Positions 9,565-18,054 are shown, numbered from the stretch's first letter. The stretch: DNA of 64,000 nt from Kangiella aquimarina DSM 16071 (GCF_000374105.1 NZ_KB893650.1:1583145-1647144), one strand, 5' to 3'. Notes: generated by a model not told the origin, from the letters alone. Made by a program: numbers and translations.

Positions 9565-9831
9565 ATGTCTGTAACTCACTTTGCATACAAAGTTCGATTA
9601 ATATTTAATCAATAAAATTATTGCAAAACGCAAAAACCAGACTATTATAACGTGTTAACCACGTCACAAAATAGCAGTGAAGCTGAGATCTTAGAAGAGA
9701 TACCAGAACAGAAATGTTCGGTTTAATAGGGAATTAGCTGGAAAAACGGATATTGAAAATAATTAATTTTAAATAAAAAGGTTATCCGCGATGTACGGTA
9801 ATCTAATGTTATACAGAGAAACTGGTGAGAT
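9565..9831. other. AT-rich intergenic stretch upstream of the ATPase cassette gene
   Basis: With the end of the S4 gene this leaves about 320 bp without a recognised gene. TTGCAA (9621-9626) and TATTAT (9643-9648), 16 bp apart, could be a promoter. A short inverted repeat ACGTG-TTAAC-CACGT lies at 9651-9665. GTTAT occurs near 9781 and 9808; either could be the upstream junction of the proposed gene cassette. No second attC-like structure was found here. Confidence 0.3.
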
Positions 9832-12432
9832 ATGGAAGCTAATATAATAGAAGAAGTAAAAACCCTTGAAACAGAAGTTAAAGAGTTTGCTAATTCTCAA
9901 CCGTATTGGGCAAAATATCTGTGTTCTGAAATCTTAGCAGGCAATGAAATTACAGATGCCATAATAGATACTTCGTATTCTTATTTGCTTGAAAAATTAG
10001 GTCTTAAAGAAGTAACCGACAAGGCCGAAATTTCCATTTCCTACAACCCAAATGCTTCTGATGACTTTAAAGAAAATTTATACTTTGCTTCTCTGACAAA
10101 TGTTGAAGGCGTTAATGCACTTGCCGAAAACCAAACCATTGAATTAACACCAAGTCTAACTATCATTTATGGAGCTAATGGTGCAGGTAAGTCTGGGTAT
10201 GTTCGACTTTTGAAAAATGTTTTTTACTCAAAAGATAAGGGGGACATTCTTCAAAACATCAATATTGAATCAGGGCACAAACCAGTTTCTGCAACATTTA
10301 ATTTATCTTCAGATGGAACTAGTATTTCATTGAAGTATCCTGGCGATGCTGGAAACGGGATATTTAATCAATTTGCTGTTTTTGATGGAGATATTGGTAA
10401 GAAGCATCTTAGTATAAGAAATGATTTTAGTTTCCGTCCTGCTGGCTTGCAGTTGTTTAATGAATTTAATGCAGCTTTAGAAAAATTAAACGCAAAGCTT
10501 TACAGTGATGTTCAGAAAAAAAGTATGGCAAACCCGTTTGCCGATGATGATATTTTTCAGGGAGAATCTGAAATTAAATCTTTTTTAACTCAGCTTTCTC
10601 ATAACTCAAGGCTGGAAGAGTTAAAAGCACATTTGCCTTATACAGATGAGGAAAAAGAAAAGAAAACTCAACTGGACAAACAATATGACGACTTAAAAGT
10701 CGCTCTCGCTCAAAAAGATAAAGCACTCAAAGAATTACAAAGCATAAAAACGCAATTGGCAGATCGAAAAAAGAATTTAGAAACTCTAAATTTATGGTTC
10801 AATCAAACGCAGTTAGCTGCGGTAGTATCAGCCATAACTGATTGCAAAACAAAAGAAAACAGCGCCAAAAAAGAAGGCATTGAAAAATTTAAAACCGATA
10901 AAGTTCAAAATATCGGTTCTACAGAATGGAAACAGTTCATTCAAGCGGCTGAAAAATTTGCTTCAACTCAGGGTGCGCGCGAATATCCTGAAATTGGAGA
11001 CAATTGCTTGTTATGTCATCAATCAATCAGCGATGACACACCTAAAAACCTGATACGGAGTTATTGGGAATACATAAAAAGTGTGGCTGAACAAGAAGCT
11101 AAAATAGCGAACGAAAAGCTTGTTAAATTTAAAGATGGCTACGAAAAATTAGACTTTAATCAGTTTCCAGAGACTGACACACTGACTGTTTGGTTAAAAG
11201 AAAAATTCGAAGCTGATTTAACAAAGCTCAAAGAAGAACTAAAAAATCAAGAAACAATTAGCCAAGCGCTTATTTCAAGCATCAATGCAAAAAAAGACTT
11301 ACCACAAGTTGAAGTGCAACTCGATTTAAGTCTATTAGATGTCATCAGTGTTAAGGTTGATAAAGACATTAAAGCGTTTGAAGAAGATGAACAAACTAGA
11401 AAATTAGCAGAACTGCTAAAACAAAAAACATATTTAGCTCATAAAGAGAAACTAGAATCCCGATATGCTGATATTGAAAAACTAAATAAAAACTTAATTT
11501 GGGTAAACAAGGCCAACCAATTCAACAAACAAAGCTTTAAGTCACAGTCAACCAATACAGAAAAGCGTTTGTCAAAAGAATATTTCAACACCGATTATAT
11601 CAACGCATTTAATGATGAATGCGAACAGCTGAACGGAAAGTTCGGAATTGAAATAGATGCAAAAAGCTCAGACGCGCAATCAAATCGCCAACTTTTCCTT
11701 AAAGGGAAAGACCCTTCTGCAATTTTGAGCGAAGGAGAACAAAAAGTAATTGCACTTGCCGATTTTATTGCAGAAACCAATATCACTACAATCAATAAAG
11801 GAATCATTTTTGACGACCCTGTCAACTCTCTTGACGAAGAAAGAAAAAGTGTTATTGCTGAACGGCTTGTTTCTATTTCCAAAAACAAGCAGGTTGTCAT
11901 TTTTACGCATGACTTAGTCTTTGTTTCCAGTTTAATCAATTATTCTACAGATAAGAGCCTTCTGCATGAATGTCACTGGATTGAAAATAGAAATGGAAAG
12001 CCTGGGCAAGTTTGGTTAAGAAATTCCCCAACTTATGAAAAAGTTTACCGCAATGCTGAACCTGTAAAGAAACTTTATACTGGGGCAAACAATGATGAAT
12101 GCCCTCCCGAACAAAGAGAGTTTTTGGTAAAAAGTGGATTCACCGCTTTACGTACTTGCTATGAGGTATTAGTTATTAATGATTTATTCAAAAATGTTGT
12201 TCAGAGATACAATGAACGAGTAAGTGTTGATAGTCTTTCCAGTGTCTATTTTGACGAGACGTTGATAAATGAACTCCTTGATAGTTTCGCTCAATGTTGT
12301 AGATATATGGAAGGGCACACCCATAGCGACAAGTATGCCTACAAAAAGCCAGAGCCTTATCATCTCAATGAAGAGATTCAGAGGTACGAAACAATAAGAA
12401 CAAAAATCAGGAAATATAAAAAAAATGTATAA
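9832..12432 (+). CDS. Zinc-hook AAA/ABC-type ATPase, RloC/PrrC-like (candidate anticodon nuclease)
   Basis: This 866-residue protein has an N-terminal helical region (1-90) and a split ABC/Rad50-like ATPase. Walker A is GANGAGKS (114-121), a signature-like LSEGEQK lies near 635, and Walker B with D-loop is IIFDDPVNSLDEE (661-662 Asp pair). Between them is a long coiled coil interrupted by a CLLC pair (Cys392, Cys395), a zinc hook. The C-terminal domain has R774-x3-E778 and His829/His831. An Arg-x3-Glu...His set is the catalytic arrangement of PrrC-type anticodon nucleases, and RloC combines a zinc hook with such a domain; the Glu-to-His spacing (51) is longer than in PrrC. No restriction genes are adjacent. 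The stop codon lies inside an attC site, suggesting a gene cassette. The nuclease function is inferred. Confidence 0.75.
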   Translation: MEANIIEEVKTLETEVKEFANSQPYWAKYLCSEILAGNEITDAIIDTSYSYLLEKLGLKEVTDKAEISISYNPNASDDFKENLYFASLTNVEGVNALAENQTIELTPSLTIIYGANGAGKSGYVRLLKNVFYSKDKGDILQNINIESGHKPVSATFNLSSDGTSISLKYPGDAGNGIFNQFAVFDGDIGKKHLSIRNDFSFRPAGLQLFNEFNAALEKLNAKLYSDVQKKSMANPFADDDIFQGESEIKSFLTQLSHNSRLEELKAHLPYTDEEKEKKTQLDKQYDDLKVALAQKDKALKELQSIKTQLADRKKNLETLNLWFNQTQLAAVVSAITDCKTKENSAKKEGIEKFKTDKVQNIGSTEWKQFIQAAEKFASTQGAREYPEIGDNCLLCHQSISDDTPKNLIRSYWEYIKSVAEQEAKIANEKLVKFKDGYEKLDFNQFPETDTLTVWLKEKFEADLTKLKEELKNQETISQALISSINAKKDLPQVEVQLDLSLLDVISVKVDKDIKAFEEDEQTRKLAELLKQKTYLAHKEKLESRYADIEKLNKNLIWVNKANQFNKQSFKSQSTNTEKRLSKEYFNTDYINAFNDECEQLNGKFGIEIDAKSSDAQSNRQLFLKGKDPSAILSEGEQKVIALADFIAETNITTINKGIIFDDPVNSLDEERKSVIAERLVSISKNKQVVIFTHDLVFVSSLINYSTDKSLLHECHWIENRNGKPGQVWLRNSPTYEKVYRNAEPVKKLYTGANNDECPPEQREFLVKSGFTALRTCYEVLVINDLFKNVVQRYNERVSVDSLSSVYFDETLINELLDSFAQCCRYMEGHTHSDKYAYKKPEPYHLNEEIQRYETIRTKIRKYKKNV

Positions 12433-12482
12433 CAAGTCACTGCAGCGGAACGCTAACGCGTCCGCAGAGTGAAGCGTTATGT
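12427..12482 (+). repeat. Integron attC-like recombination site
   Basis: The segment folds as an imperfect hairpin with the attC layout. Outer ATAAC (12429-12433) pairs with GTTAT (12476-12480). A mismatched spacer follows, then TCACT (12437-12441) with AGTGA (12468-12472). The inner arms GCGGAACGC (12445-12453) and GCGTCCGC (12458-12465) pair with one unpaired A, the extrahelical base expected of attC. The loop is TAAC. The predicted integrase cut is between G12476 and T12477. It overlaps the stop codon of the ATPase gene, as in gene cassettes. Confidence 0.8.
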
Positions 12483-12537
12483 GTAAGTAGATAGCATGGA
12501 ATATCAATCAAATACATAATTAATGGGGTCGGAGTGA

Positions 12538-12615
12538 ATTATTAGAGAGATCGAGGAACTTACCTCTGAAATTATAAAATGGTCTCTATTACCATTAACC
12601 ACATGGCATAAATAA
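12538..12615 (+). pseudogene. Orphan 3' end of a gene (possible toxin tail)
   Basis: An open frame of 25 codons, ending EEIIKW-like and TTWHK then TAA, has no usable start; an in-frame TGA lies just before it. The stop is separated by a single base from the ATG of the next gene, a coupling typical of adjacent genes in an operon. It reads like the last part of a deleted gene. A toxin preceding its immunity gene is one explanation; chance is another. Confidence 0.25.
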
Positions 12616-12616
12616 A

Positions 12617-12868
12617 ATGGATAAGATTCAAGAATTTCTTAAATTATTAAAAGCCTTTCAAGCTAATACAGCTTCAATTGATGATGTTGTTCCAGTATTT
12701 GAAGAGCTGGATTATTTTCATCATTTTTGGCATTACATTGATGATGCTGACATTCGCTCCAAAAATAGTGATTATGCAAAGATGCAAAATGAACAACTTG
12801 ATATGTTTATAGCAGCCCTCGAAGTAGGTGATTATAAGAAAGCAAATGAAGTTGCATTTTTGCAATAG
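12617..12868 (+). CDS. Small acidic protein of unknown function, possibly immunity-like
   Basis: I do not recognise this 83-residue protein with certainty. It is acidic and predicted to be all helical, with no signal peptide or membrane segment and an aromatic cluster (DYFHHFWHYIDDADIR). Size and charge resemble bacteriocin or polymorphic-toxin immunity proteins, but no family is asserted. It starts one base after an orphan 24-25-codon frame and is followed by its own terminator. It lies just downstream of the attC site and is AT-rich. Confidence 0.55.
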   Translation: MDKIQEFLKLLKAFQANTASIDDVVPVFEELDYFHHFWHYIDDADIRSKNSDYAKMQNEQLDMFIAALEVGDYKKANEVAFLQ

Positions 12869-12914
12869 ACATCGGAGGCTACATATAATCATTAGTCTGA
12901 TTTAGAGTGATTTC

Positions 12915-12943
12915 AGCTTCTGTAATATGACAGAGCTCTTTTT
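12915..12943 (+). terminator. Terminator after the small acidic gene
   Basis: AGCTTCTGT-AATATG-ACAGAGCT forms a stem with one bulged T and is followed by CTTTTT. Confidence 0.75.
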
Positions 12944-13063
12944 ATTCCCCCCAACTGACCTAAATCAACCAACCCTCATTCCCCATTAAAATTCTGTTGC
13001 TATCTTTCGGCTCGATTCTTACTATGAATCAAAGGTGTTTGTTTTTTAATCAGGGATCTGGAT

Positions 13064-13822
13064 TTGTCAGAAATCACATCTAATCAAGTAGAAAACCAGG
13101 ATTCACTATCAACTGAGTCTAAGCCTGTGCTGCATGCGCGTAATCTGACCAAGGTTTATAAGACCGGGGAGGTCGAGGTTAAGGCGCTGGATGGCGTTGA
13201 TTTTGAGGTGTTTGAGCATGAGATGGTGGTTTTGCTGGGGCAGTCGGGGAGTGGTAAGTCGACTTTGCTGAATATTCTCGGTGGCTTGGATGTTGCCACA
13301 TCGGGAGAGGTGTATTTCAAAGACCGTCTGATTAGCTCGGAAAGTAAGGGGCTGTTGACCAGCTTTCGCCGTGAGCATGTAGGTTTTGTGTTTCAGTTCT
13401 ATAACCTGATTCCGAGTCTGACCGCTTTGGAAAATGTTGCGCTGGTTACTGAAATTGCTAAGAATCCGATTAAACCTGAAGAAGCTTTGGAGTTGGTGGG
13501 TCTGTTACCGCGTAAGGACCATTTTCCAGCACAGCTGTCCGGGGGTGAGCAGCAACGGGTTGCAATTGCCCGAGCGATTGCCAAACAGCCTGAAATTCTG
13601 CTATGCGATGAGCCAACGGGTGCGCTCGATCATGAAACCGGCATATTGGTTCTTGAAGCTATTGAGCAGGTCAATCGTGAGCTGGGTACGGCAACGGTTG
13701 TGATTACCCATAATACGTCGGTTGGTGGTATTGCTGATCGCGTTGTGACGCTTCGGGATGGCAAGGTTTCGGATATTCATACCAATTCGAACCGTATGTC
13801 GCCACGTGAGTTGAAGTGGTGA
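13064..13822 (+). CDS. ABC transporter ATP-binding protein (MacB/LolD-like family)
   Basis: This 252-residue protein powers the FtsX-type permease encoded one base downstream. It has Walker [10 protein letters not shown] near residue 66, Q-loop [16 protein letters not shown], signature [14 protein letters not shown], Walker [13 protein letters not shown] and switch His in VITHNTS. The family exports lipids, lipoproteins, peptides or drugs using mechanotransmission. No ATG is available upstream of the conserved core, so the TTG at 13064, with AGGGA about 8 bp upstream, is taken as start. It is first of a three-gene operon. Confidence 0.93.
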   Translation: MSEITSNQVENQDSLSTESKPVLHARNLTKVYKTGEVEVKALDGVDFEVFEHEMVVLLGQSGSGKSTLLNILGGLDVATSGEVYFKDRLISSESKGLLTSFRREHVGFVFQFYNLIPSLTALENVALVTEIAKNPIKPEEALELVGLLPRKDHFPAQLSGGEQQRVAIARAIAKQPEILLCDEPTGALDHETGILVLEAIEQVNRELGTATVVITHNTSVGGIADRVVTLRDGKVSDIHTNSNRMSPRELKW

Positions 13823-13823
13823 T

Positions 13824-16190
13824 ATGAAAGCCCTCAATCTAAAGCTGTTACGCGACCTCTGGCATGTTAAGGGCCAGGTGATTGCGGTGGCTTTGGTAAT
13901 TGCCTCGGGTATCGCTACATTAAGTATGGCTCTGACTACGCTGGAGTCATTGCAGAAAACCTCCGAACAATATTATTCCGACTATAATTTTGCCGATGCT
14001 TTTGTCAGCGCCGTTCGCGTTCCTAATACTTTCAAGCAACGTTTGGAAGCCATTGAGGGCATTAGTCTGGTCGAAACGCGCATCAAAAAATATGCCAGTC
14101 TCGATATGCCTGATTTCAATGAGCCTGTTATGGGGTTACTGACTTCCATTCCCGATCAGGGGCAACCGAGGCTTAATCAGCTAGCCCTGAGGCAAGGGCG
14201 CTGGATTGCTCCGGGAGCTTCGGATGAGGTGATTGTGAATGAGCCTTTTGCTGAAGCGCACAATTTGAAATTGAGCGACCGAATTTCGGCGGTGATGAAT
14301 GGCAAAAAACGTTACTTCAGGATTGTCGGCATTGCGTTGAGCCCAGAGTACATCTATTCCATTTCTCCAGGTTCCTTAATGCCCGATGACGCACGCTACG
14401 GAATTTTGTGGGCGGGGCAAAGCTCACTTGAGGCTGCCTTTGATCTGAAAGGTGCATTTAATGATGTTGCTTTTAAATTCGACGCAGTGTCCGATCATCA
14501 GGCTTTATTAAAACAGATTGATATGGTTCTGGAGCCTTACGGCGGCAGGAATTCTTATTTACGCGATGACCAGATTTCTTATTGGTTCGTTAATAATGAA
14601 ATACAGCAATTAAAAACCACCTCAATTATCTTTCCCGTGATTTTCCTGCTGGTATCGGCTTTTTTAACGAACATGGTACTAAGCCGGATGATCACCAATG
14701 AGCGTGAGCAAATTGGTTTATTAAAAGCCTTTGGTTACAGCAACCTTCAAGTCGGTGCCCATTACTTCAAGATGGTGTTGGTCATGTGCTTTGTGGGGGC
14801 TGTTATTGGATTAGCCGCGGGCGCTTATCTTGGTCAGGCGAATACTGAAATGTATGCGGAGTTCTTCCGTTTCCCACTTCTGGTTTACGATTTTTCATTT
14901 ACCTCGTTTATAGCCAGCTCGGGGGTTAGTGTTTTAGCAGCACTTTCAGGGATTGTTGGCTCGATAGCTCGAGTGGTTCAATTACCGCCTGCAGTCGCGA
15001 TGGTTCCGCCAAGCCCTGATATCTACCATAAAAGCTTTGTCGATACTCCTTATATTAAGCACTGGCTCGATCAGCCAACGCGGATTGCCGTTCGTCAAAT
15101 TATTCGTAAGCCGCTCAGAGCCAGTTTTACGGTTATAGGAATTGCTTTTGCTGTGGGTCTGATGGTGTTAGCCATTCAGATGTCAGATGCGATTAAGTAT
15201 TTAGGGATTTCATTTTTTAATGATGCGCAACGGCAAGATATGACCATGGCTTTTTATGAGAACCAGAAACAAGAGGCTTTGTATCAGGTTAAGCGGCTTC
15301 CTGGCGTCATTGAAGCAGAGCCATTTCGTTATGTTTCTGTAGAGTTTATTAATGGCACAAAAACTCACCGCGGCTCTATCACCGGATTAGAATCGGATGC
15401 GACCTTGCAGCCTATTTACGACACCTATTCAGAACAAGTCGTGGCATTGCCTGAAGAGGGTATGGTCATAGGAAGCATTCTGGCTGAGAAGTTAAATATT
15501 GGCGTTGGCGATCGGATTTATGTTGAGTTTCTGGATAAGTCGGGGTTGCGACGAGATTACCCCGTTGTTGGAATATTCGATACTTTTATTGGCTTGCCAG
15601 CTTATATGAACCTCAAAACTCTCAACCGTGAGCTTGGGGAAGTCGGCCAATATTTTATGCTTAACCTTGTGGTTGATTCGCAACATTACGACGAGCTTTA
15701 TAAAGCAGTTAAGGAGTCTCCGGCTATTACGGCCTTGATGACGAAGCAATCGTTGCTTGATGCATTTAATGAAACGGTTGCTGAGAGTATGCTGGTGTTT
15801 ATGTTTATATTTATAGTTCTATCCTCAATCCTGGTGTTTGGGGTTTCCTATAACATGATTCGAATTTCTCTTTCCGAGCGCGGACGAGAGCTGGCCACTT
15901 TACGTGTTTTGGGTTTTACTAAAGGTGAAACCTCTTATATTTTGTTATGTGAGGTAGGGTTACTGACATTGATCGGATTGGCTTTAGGGTGTTTTGTCGG
16001 ATGGGGACTGACTCAGTTATTGGGCTATGCATTTGAAACTGAATTATTCAGGATCCCGATCATTATTTATCCCCATACCTATAGCTATGCCGTTATTGTG
16101 GCGATCATAGCTTCAGTGATGTCTGCGTTGTTTGTGGTAAAAAGAATTCATCACCTCGACCTTATCGAAGTATTAAAGACCAAGGAATAA
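13824..16190 (+). CDS. ABC transporter permease with two FtsX domains
   Basis: The 788-residue inner-membrane protein has an N-terminal membrane helix (about 17-37), a large periplasmic domain, three helices at about 272-390, a second half beginning near 435 with another helix and periplasmic domain, and three final helices from about 655 to 780. This is a duplicated FtsX/MacB-PCD architecture. Each block carries the sequence pattern around 'EREQIGLLKAFGYS' and 'ERGRELATLRVLGFT', which contacts the ATPase. It follows the ATPase gene by one base and is followed by an HlyD-like adaptor, so the three likely form an exporter. The substrate is unknown. Confidence 0.92.
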   Translation: MKALNLKLLRDLWHVKGQVIAVALVIASGIATLSMALTTLESLQKTSEQYYSDYNFADAFVSAVRVPNTFKQRLEAIEGISLVETRIKKYASLDMPDFNEPVMGLLTSIPDQGQPRLNQLALRQGRWIAPGASDEVIVNEPFAEAHNLKLSDRISAVMNGKKRYFRIVGIALSPEYIYSISPGSLMPDDARYGILWAGQSSLEAAFDLKGAFNDVAFKFDAVSDHQALLKQIDMVLEPYGGRNSYLRDDQISYWFVNNEIQQLKTTSIIFPVIFLLVSAFLTNMVLSRMITNEREQIGLLKAFGYSNLQVGAHYFKMVLVMCFVGAVIGLAAGAYLGQANTEMYAEFFRFPLLVYDFSFTSFIASSGVSVLAALSGIVGSIARVVQLPPAVAMVPPSPDIYHKSFVDTPYIKHWLDQPTRIAVRQIIRKPLRASFTVIGIAFAVGLMVLAIQMSDAIKYLGISFFNDAQRQDMTMAFYENQKQEALYQVKRLPGVIEAEPFRYVSVEFINGTKTHRGSITGLESDATLQPIYDTYSEQVVALPEEGMVIGSILAEKLNIGVGDRIYVEFLDKSGLRRDYPVVGIFDTFIGLPAYMNLKTLNRELGEVGQYFMLNLVVDSQHYDELYKAVKESPAITALMTKQSLLDAFNETVAESMLVFMFIFIVLSSILVFGVSYNMIRISLSERGRELATLRVLGFTKGETSYILLCEVGLLTLIGLALGCFVGWGLTQLLGYAFETELFRIPIIIYPHTYSYAVIVAIIASVMSALFVVKRIHHLDLIEVLKTKE

Positions 16191-16196
16191 CTATTC

Positions 16197-17399
16197 ATGG
16201 GTATCAATAAGCGATTTAAGTTATGGATTGTGTTAGTGGCGATTTTGGTTGCTTTGCTGGCTTATGGTTTTTGGCCAAGAGCGATTGAAGTCGAAGCGGT
16301 AACGGTTACTAAAGGCCAGTTTTATGAAGTGGTTTCTGAAGTCGGCGAGACTCGGGTTAAAAATATTTACCAGGTGTCAGCACCAATAACTGGTTATTTG
16401 CGCCGCGTTGAGCTGGAGGTGGGTGATCCCGTTGAGGCGAATACAACCGTTGTCGCTGAGATTGAGCCGTTACGTTCGCAACCTCTTGATCCGCGAAGCG
16501 AGAAACAGGCTGTAGCCGAGTTGCATGCAGCCCAGTCCGCACTGGAAATGACGCAGGCCAAATTGAGACAGGTGCAAAACGAATTAAGCTTTGCCAAAAG
16601 TGATCTTGAACGAGCAGAGAGTTTATATAAAGACCAGGCAATTTCTGAACGTGAGTATGATACTGCTAAGAAAATTTATCAAAGTTTGCAACAGGAGCTA
16701 CAGGCTACTCAGGCAACTTTGCAATTAAGAAGAGCTGAGCTGGAGCGTGTTCAGGCGTTGCTGGACACCTCATTGTCTGAGTTTCTGCCTAAGTGTGAAT
16801 GCAGCCAGGTGTTATCGCCAGCTGATGGCGTGGTATTAACTCGATACAGAGAGAGTGCGGGTGTCATTAATGCAGCTCAGCCTATCATGGATGTTGGCGA
16901 TCCAACTGACCTGGAAGTCAAAGTTGAGCTTATTTCTACAGAAGCAGTTAGAGTCGCCAAGGATCAGAAAGTCCACATGAAAGGTTGGGGCGGCGATACG
17001 GTTCTTGAAGGCGTGGTCAGGCAGGTGGAGCCGATGGCCTATAAAAAAGTGACTGCCCTTGGGATAGAAGAACAGAGAGTTAATGTTTATATCGACTTCA
17101 CCAGTCCTCAGGAGCAATGGCTGAAACTCGGACATGGCTACCAGCTGGATGTGGATATTATTCTGAGAGAACAACCTGATAGTTTAATTGTCCCGGTAAT
17201 CGCCATGGTTCGAGAAGGTAAGCAATGGGTCACGTTTGCTATTGAGGAGGGCGTTGCAGTAAAACGTATATTGGAGGTTGGTGCAGTAAACGGGTTAGAA
17301 GCAGAAATTTTGGACGGTGTTAACGAAGGAGATGTGCTTATTTATAACCCCAGCGAGGATATTGAAGACGGGGTTTCGGTTACTGTTAGAAAAAGGTAA
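16197..17399 (+). CDS. HlyD-family periplasmic adaptor (membrane fusion protein)
   Basis: This 400-residue protein begins with a membrane anchor (about 8-26). It then has a split barrel-sandwich (lipoyl-like) domain (VSAPITGYLRRVELEVGDPV and VLSPADGVVLTRY), an alpha-helical hairpin with heptads between about 100 and 195, and a beta-barrel region. Such adaptors link inner-membrane pumps to an outer-membrane channel. It starts six bases after the permease gene. No outer-membrane factor gene is adjacent, so a shared TolC-like channel is presumed. Confidence 0.92.
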   Translation: MGINKRFKLWIVLVAILVALLAYGFWPRAIEVEAVTVTKGQFYEVVSEVGETRVKNIYQVSAPITGYLRRVELEVGDPVEANTTVVAEIEPLRSQPLDPRSEKQAVAELHAAQSALEMTQAKLRQVQNELSFAKSDLERAESLYKDQAISEREYDTAKKIYQSLQQELQATQATLQLRRAELERVQALLDTSLSEFLPKCECSQVLSPADGVVLTRYRESAGVINAAQPIMDVGDPTDLEVKVELISTEAVRVAKDQKVHMKGWGGDTVLEGVVRQVEPMAYKKVTALGIEEQRVNVYIDFTSPQEQWLKLGHGYQLDVDIILREQPDSLIVPVIAMVREGKQWVTFAIEEGVAVKRILEVGAVNGLEAEILDGVNEGDVLIYNPSEDIEDGVSVTVRKR

Positions 17400-17515
17400 T
17401 ATTGTCGGGTCGTTTGATTAATGACCTTTTTGTATTGTTTTTCACCAAAAACTGTTTATAAAACAGCCTGTTAAGTGAAAAACTGAAATATTCAGGAAAA
17501 AATTACAAAAGGCCG

Positions 17516-17543
17516 TTGACATATTACAGTCTGGTGGCATAAT
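17516..17543 (+). promoter_or_regulatory. Promoter of tRNA-Arg
   Basis: Consensus TTGACA (17516-17521) and CATAAT (17538-17543) are 16 bp apart. A GC-rich discriminator (ACCGCCCGAC) follows, as in growth-rate-controlled stable-RNA promoters. The tRNA begins 18 bp further on. Confidence 0.8.
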
Positions 17544-17561
17544 ACCGCCCGACAACGAGAT

Positions 17562-17638
17562 GCGCATGTAGCTCAGCTGGATAGAGTACCTGGCTACGAA
17601 CCAGGCGGTCGGAGGTTCGAATCCTTCCATGCGCGCCA
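17562..17638 (+). tRNA. tRNA-Arg (ACG)
   Basis: The 77-nt gene has acceptor arms GCGCATG / CATGCGC, G73 and an encoded CCA. The anticodon stem CCTGG / CCAGG encloses CTACGAA, giving ACG, whose A34 is expected to be edited to inosine to read CGU/CGC/CGA. The T arm is GGAGGTTCGAATCCTTC. Confidence 0.97.
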
Positions 17639-17772
17639 TTATTCAAGAAACCTCGCACTATGCGGGGTTTTTTATTGCCTGAAGGAAAGAGTAACCTGAG
17701 CGGATCAACGTTGTTATCCTTCGCCAGAATGTGCTCCTGCAATTCTGGCATTCCCGCCGTCCCTGGCGGTCA
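17635..17772 (+). repeat. Long direct repeat at tRNA-Arg 3' end, copy A
   Basis: The segment starts in the last four bases of the tRNA (GCCA), runs through its terminator and ends near GGCGGTCA. It recurs almost unchanged at 18055-18191, with three substitutions and one indel by eye. It contains CCAGAAT...ATTCTGG around TGCTCCTGCA, a motif found in inverted form after tRNA-Asp. Confidence 0.9.
17649..17673 (+). terminator. Intrinsic terminator of tRNA-Arg
   Basis: AACCTCGC-ACTAT-GCGGGGTT (one G-T pair) is followed by a T run. A nearly identical copy lies at 18069-18093. Confidence 0.88.
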
Positions 17773-17790
17773 CATTCGGCCATTATTCAA

Positions 17791-17820
17791 AAGGCTTCCC
17801 TTAAACCGGAAGCCTTTTTT
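17791..17820 (+). terminator. Second terminator in the tRNA-Arg downstream region
   Basis: AAGGCTTCC-CTTAAACC-GGAAGCCTT is a 9-bp stem followed by T residues. It is immediately preceded by another copy of GCCATTATTCAA (17779-17790), the tRNA-Arg 3' flank. Confidence 0.8.
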
Positions 17821-17839
17821 CGTTGTGGCAAAGGAAATG

Positions 17840-17941
17840 ATGAGAACCTCCGAAGAAGTTCGAGCCGAGCAACGAAGTTGCGAGACAACATCTCCAACGG
17901 CGATGGCCCGTAGGGCAAGGAGCGAAGCGACGCAGTAATCC
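17840..17941. repeat. Stem-loop element related to the one after tRNA-Ser
   Basis: It shares with 8430-8538 the ordered blocks GAGAACC, TTCGAGCCGAGCA, a hairpin (here GCAAC-GAA-GTTGC, 17869-17881), TGCGAGACAACATC, GAGCG..AAGCG and AGTAATCC. The hairpin arms differ in sequence but pair in both, which suggests structure is conserved. No gene is supported here. Confidence 0.7.
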
Positions 17942-18054
17942 TTCGCTTAGATTTTAAAGGAATTGGATTCCCGCTTTCGCGGGAGACCGTAGGGAATGCC
18001 CGTGGTGAATGACAATACTTGACTGTTAACCCAGCCAGCTAGTTCTGACATTCG

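Noticed and set aside
9791-9847. 18-codon upstream frame overlapping the start of the large ATPase gene
   Set aside because: It has an ATG but no convincing ribosome-binding site, and no conservation can be tested here; chance is likely in AT-rich DNA.
17660-17938. 92-codon open frame in the tRNA-Arg repeat region
   Set aside because: It overlaps the terminator and direct repeats, encodes low-complexity basic sequence and has no recognisable domain.
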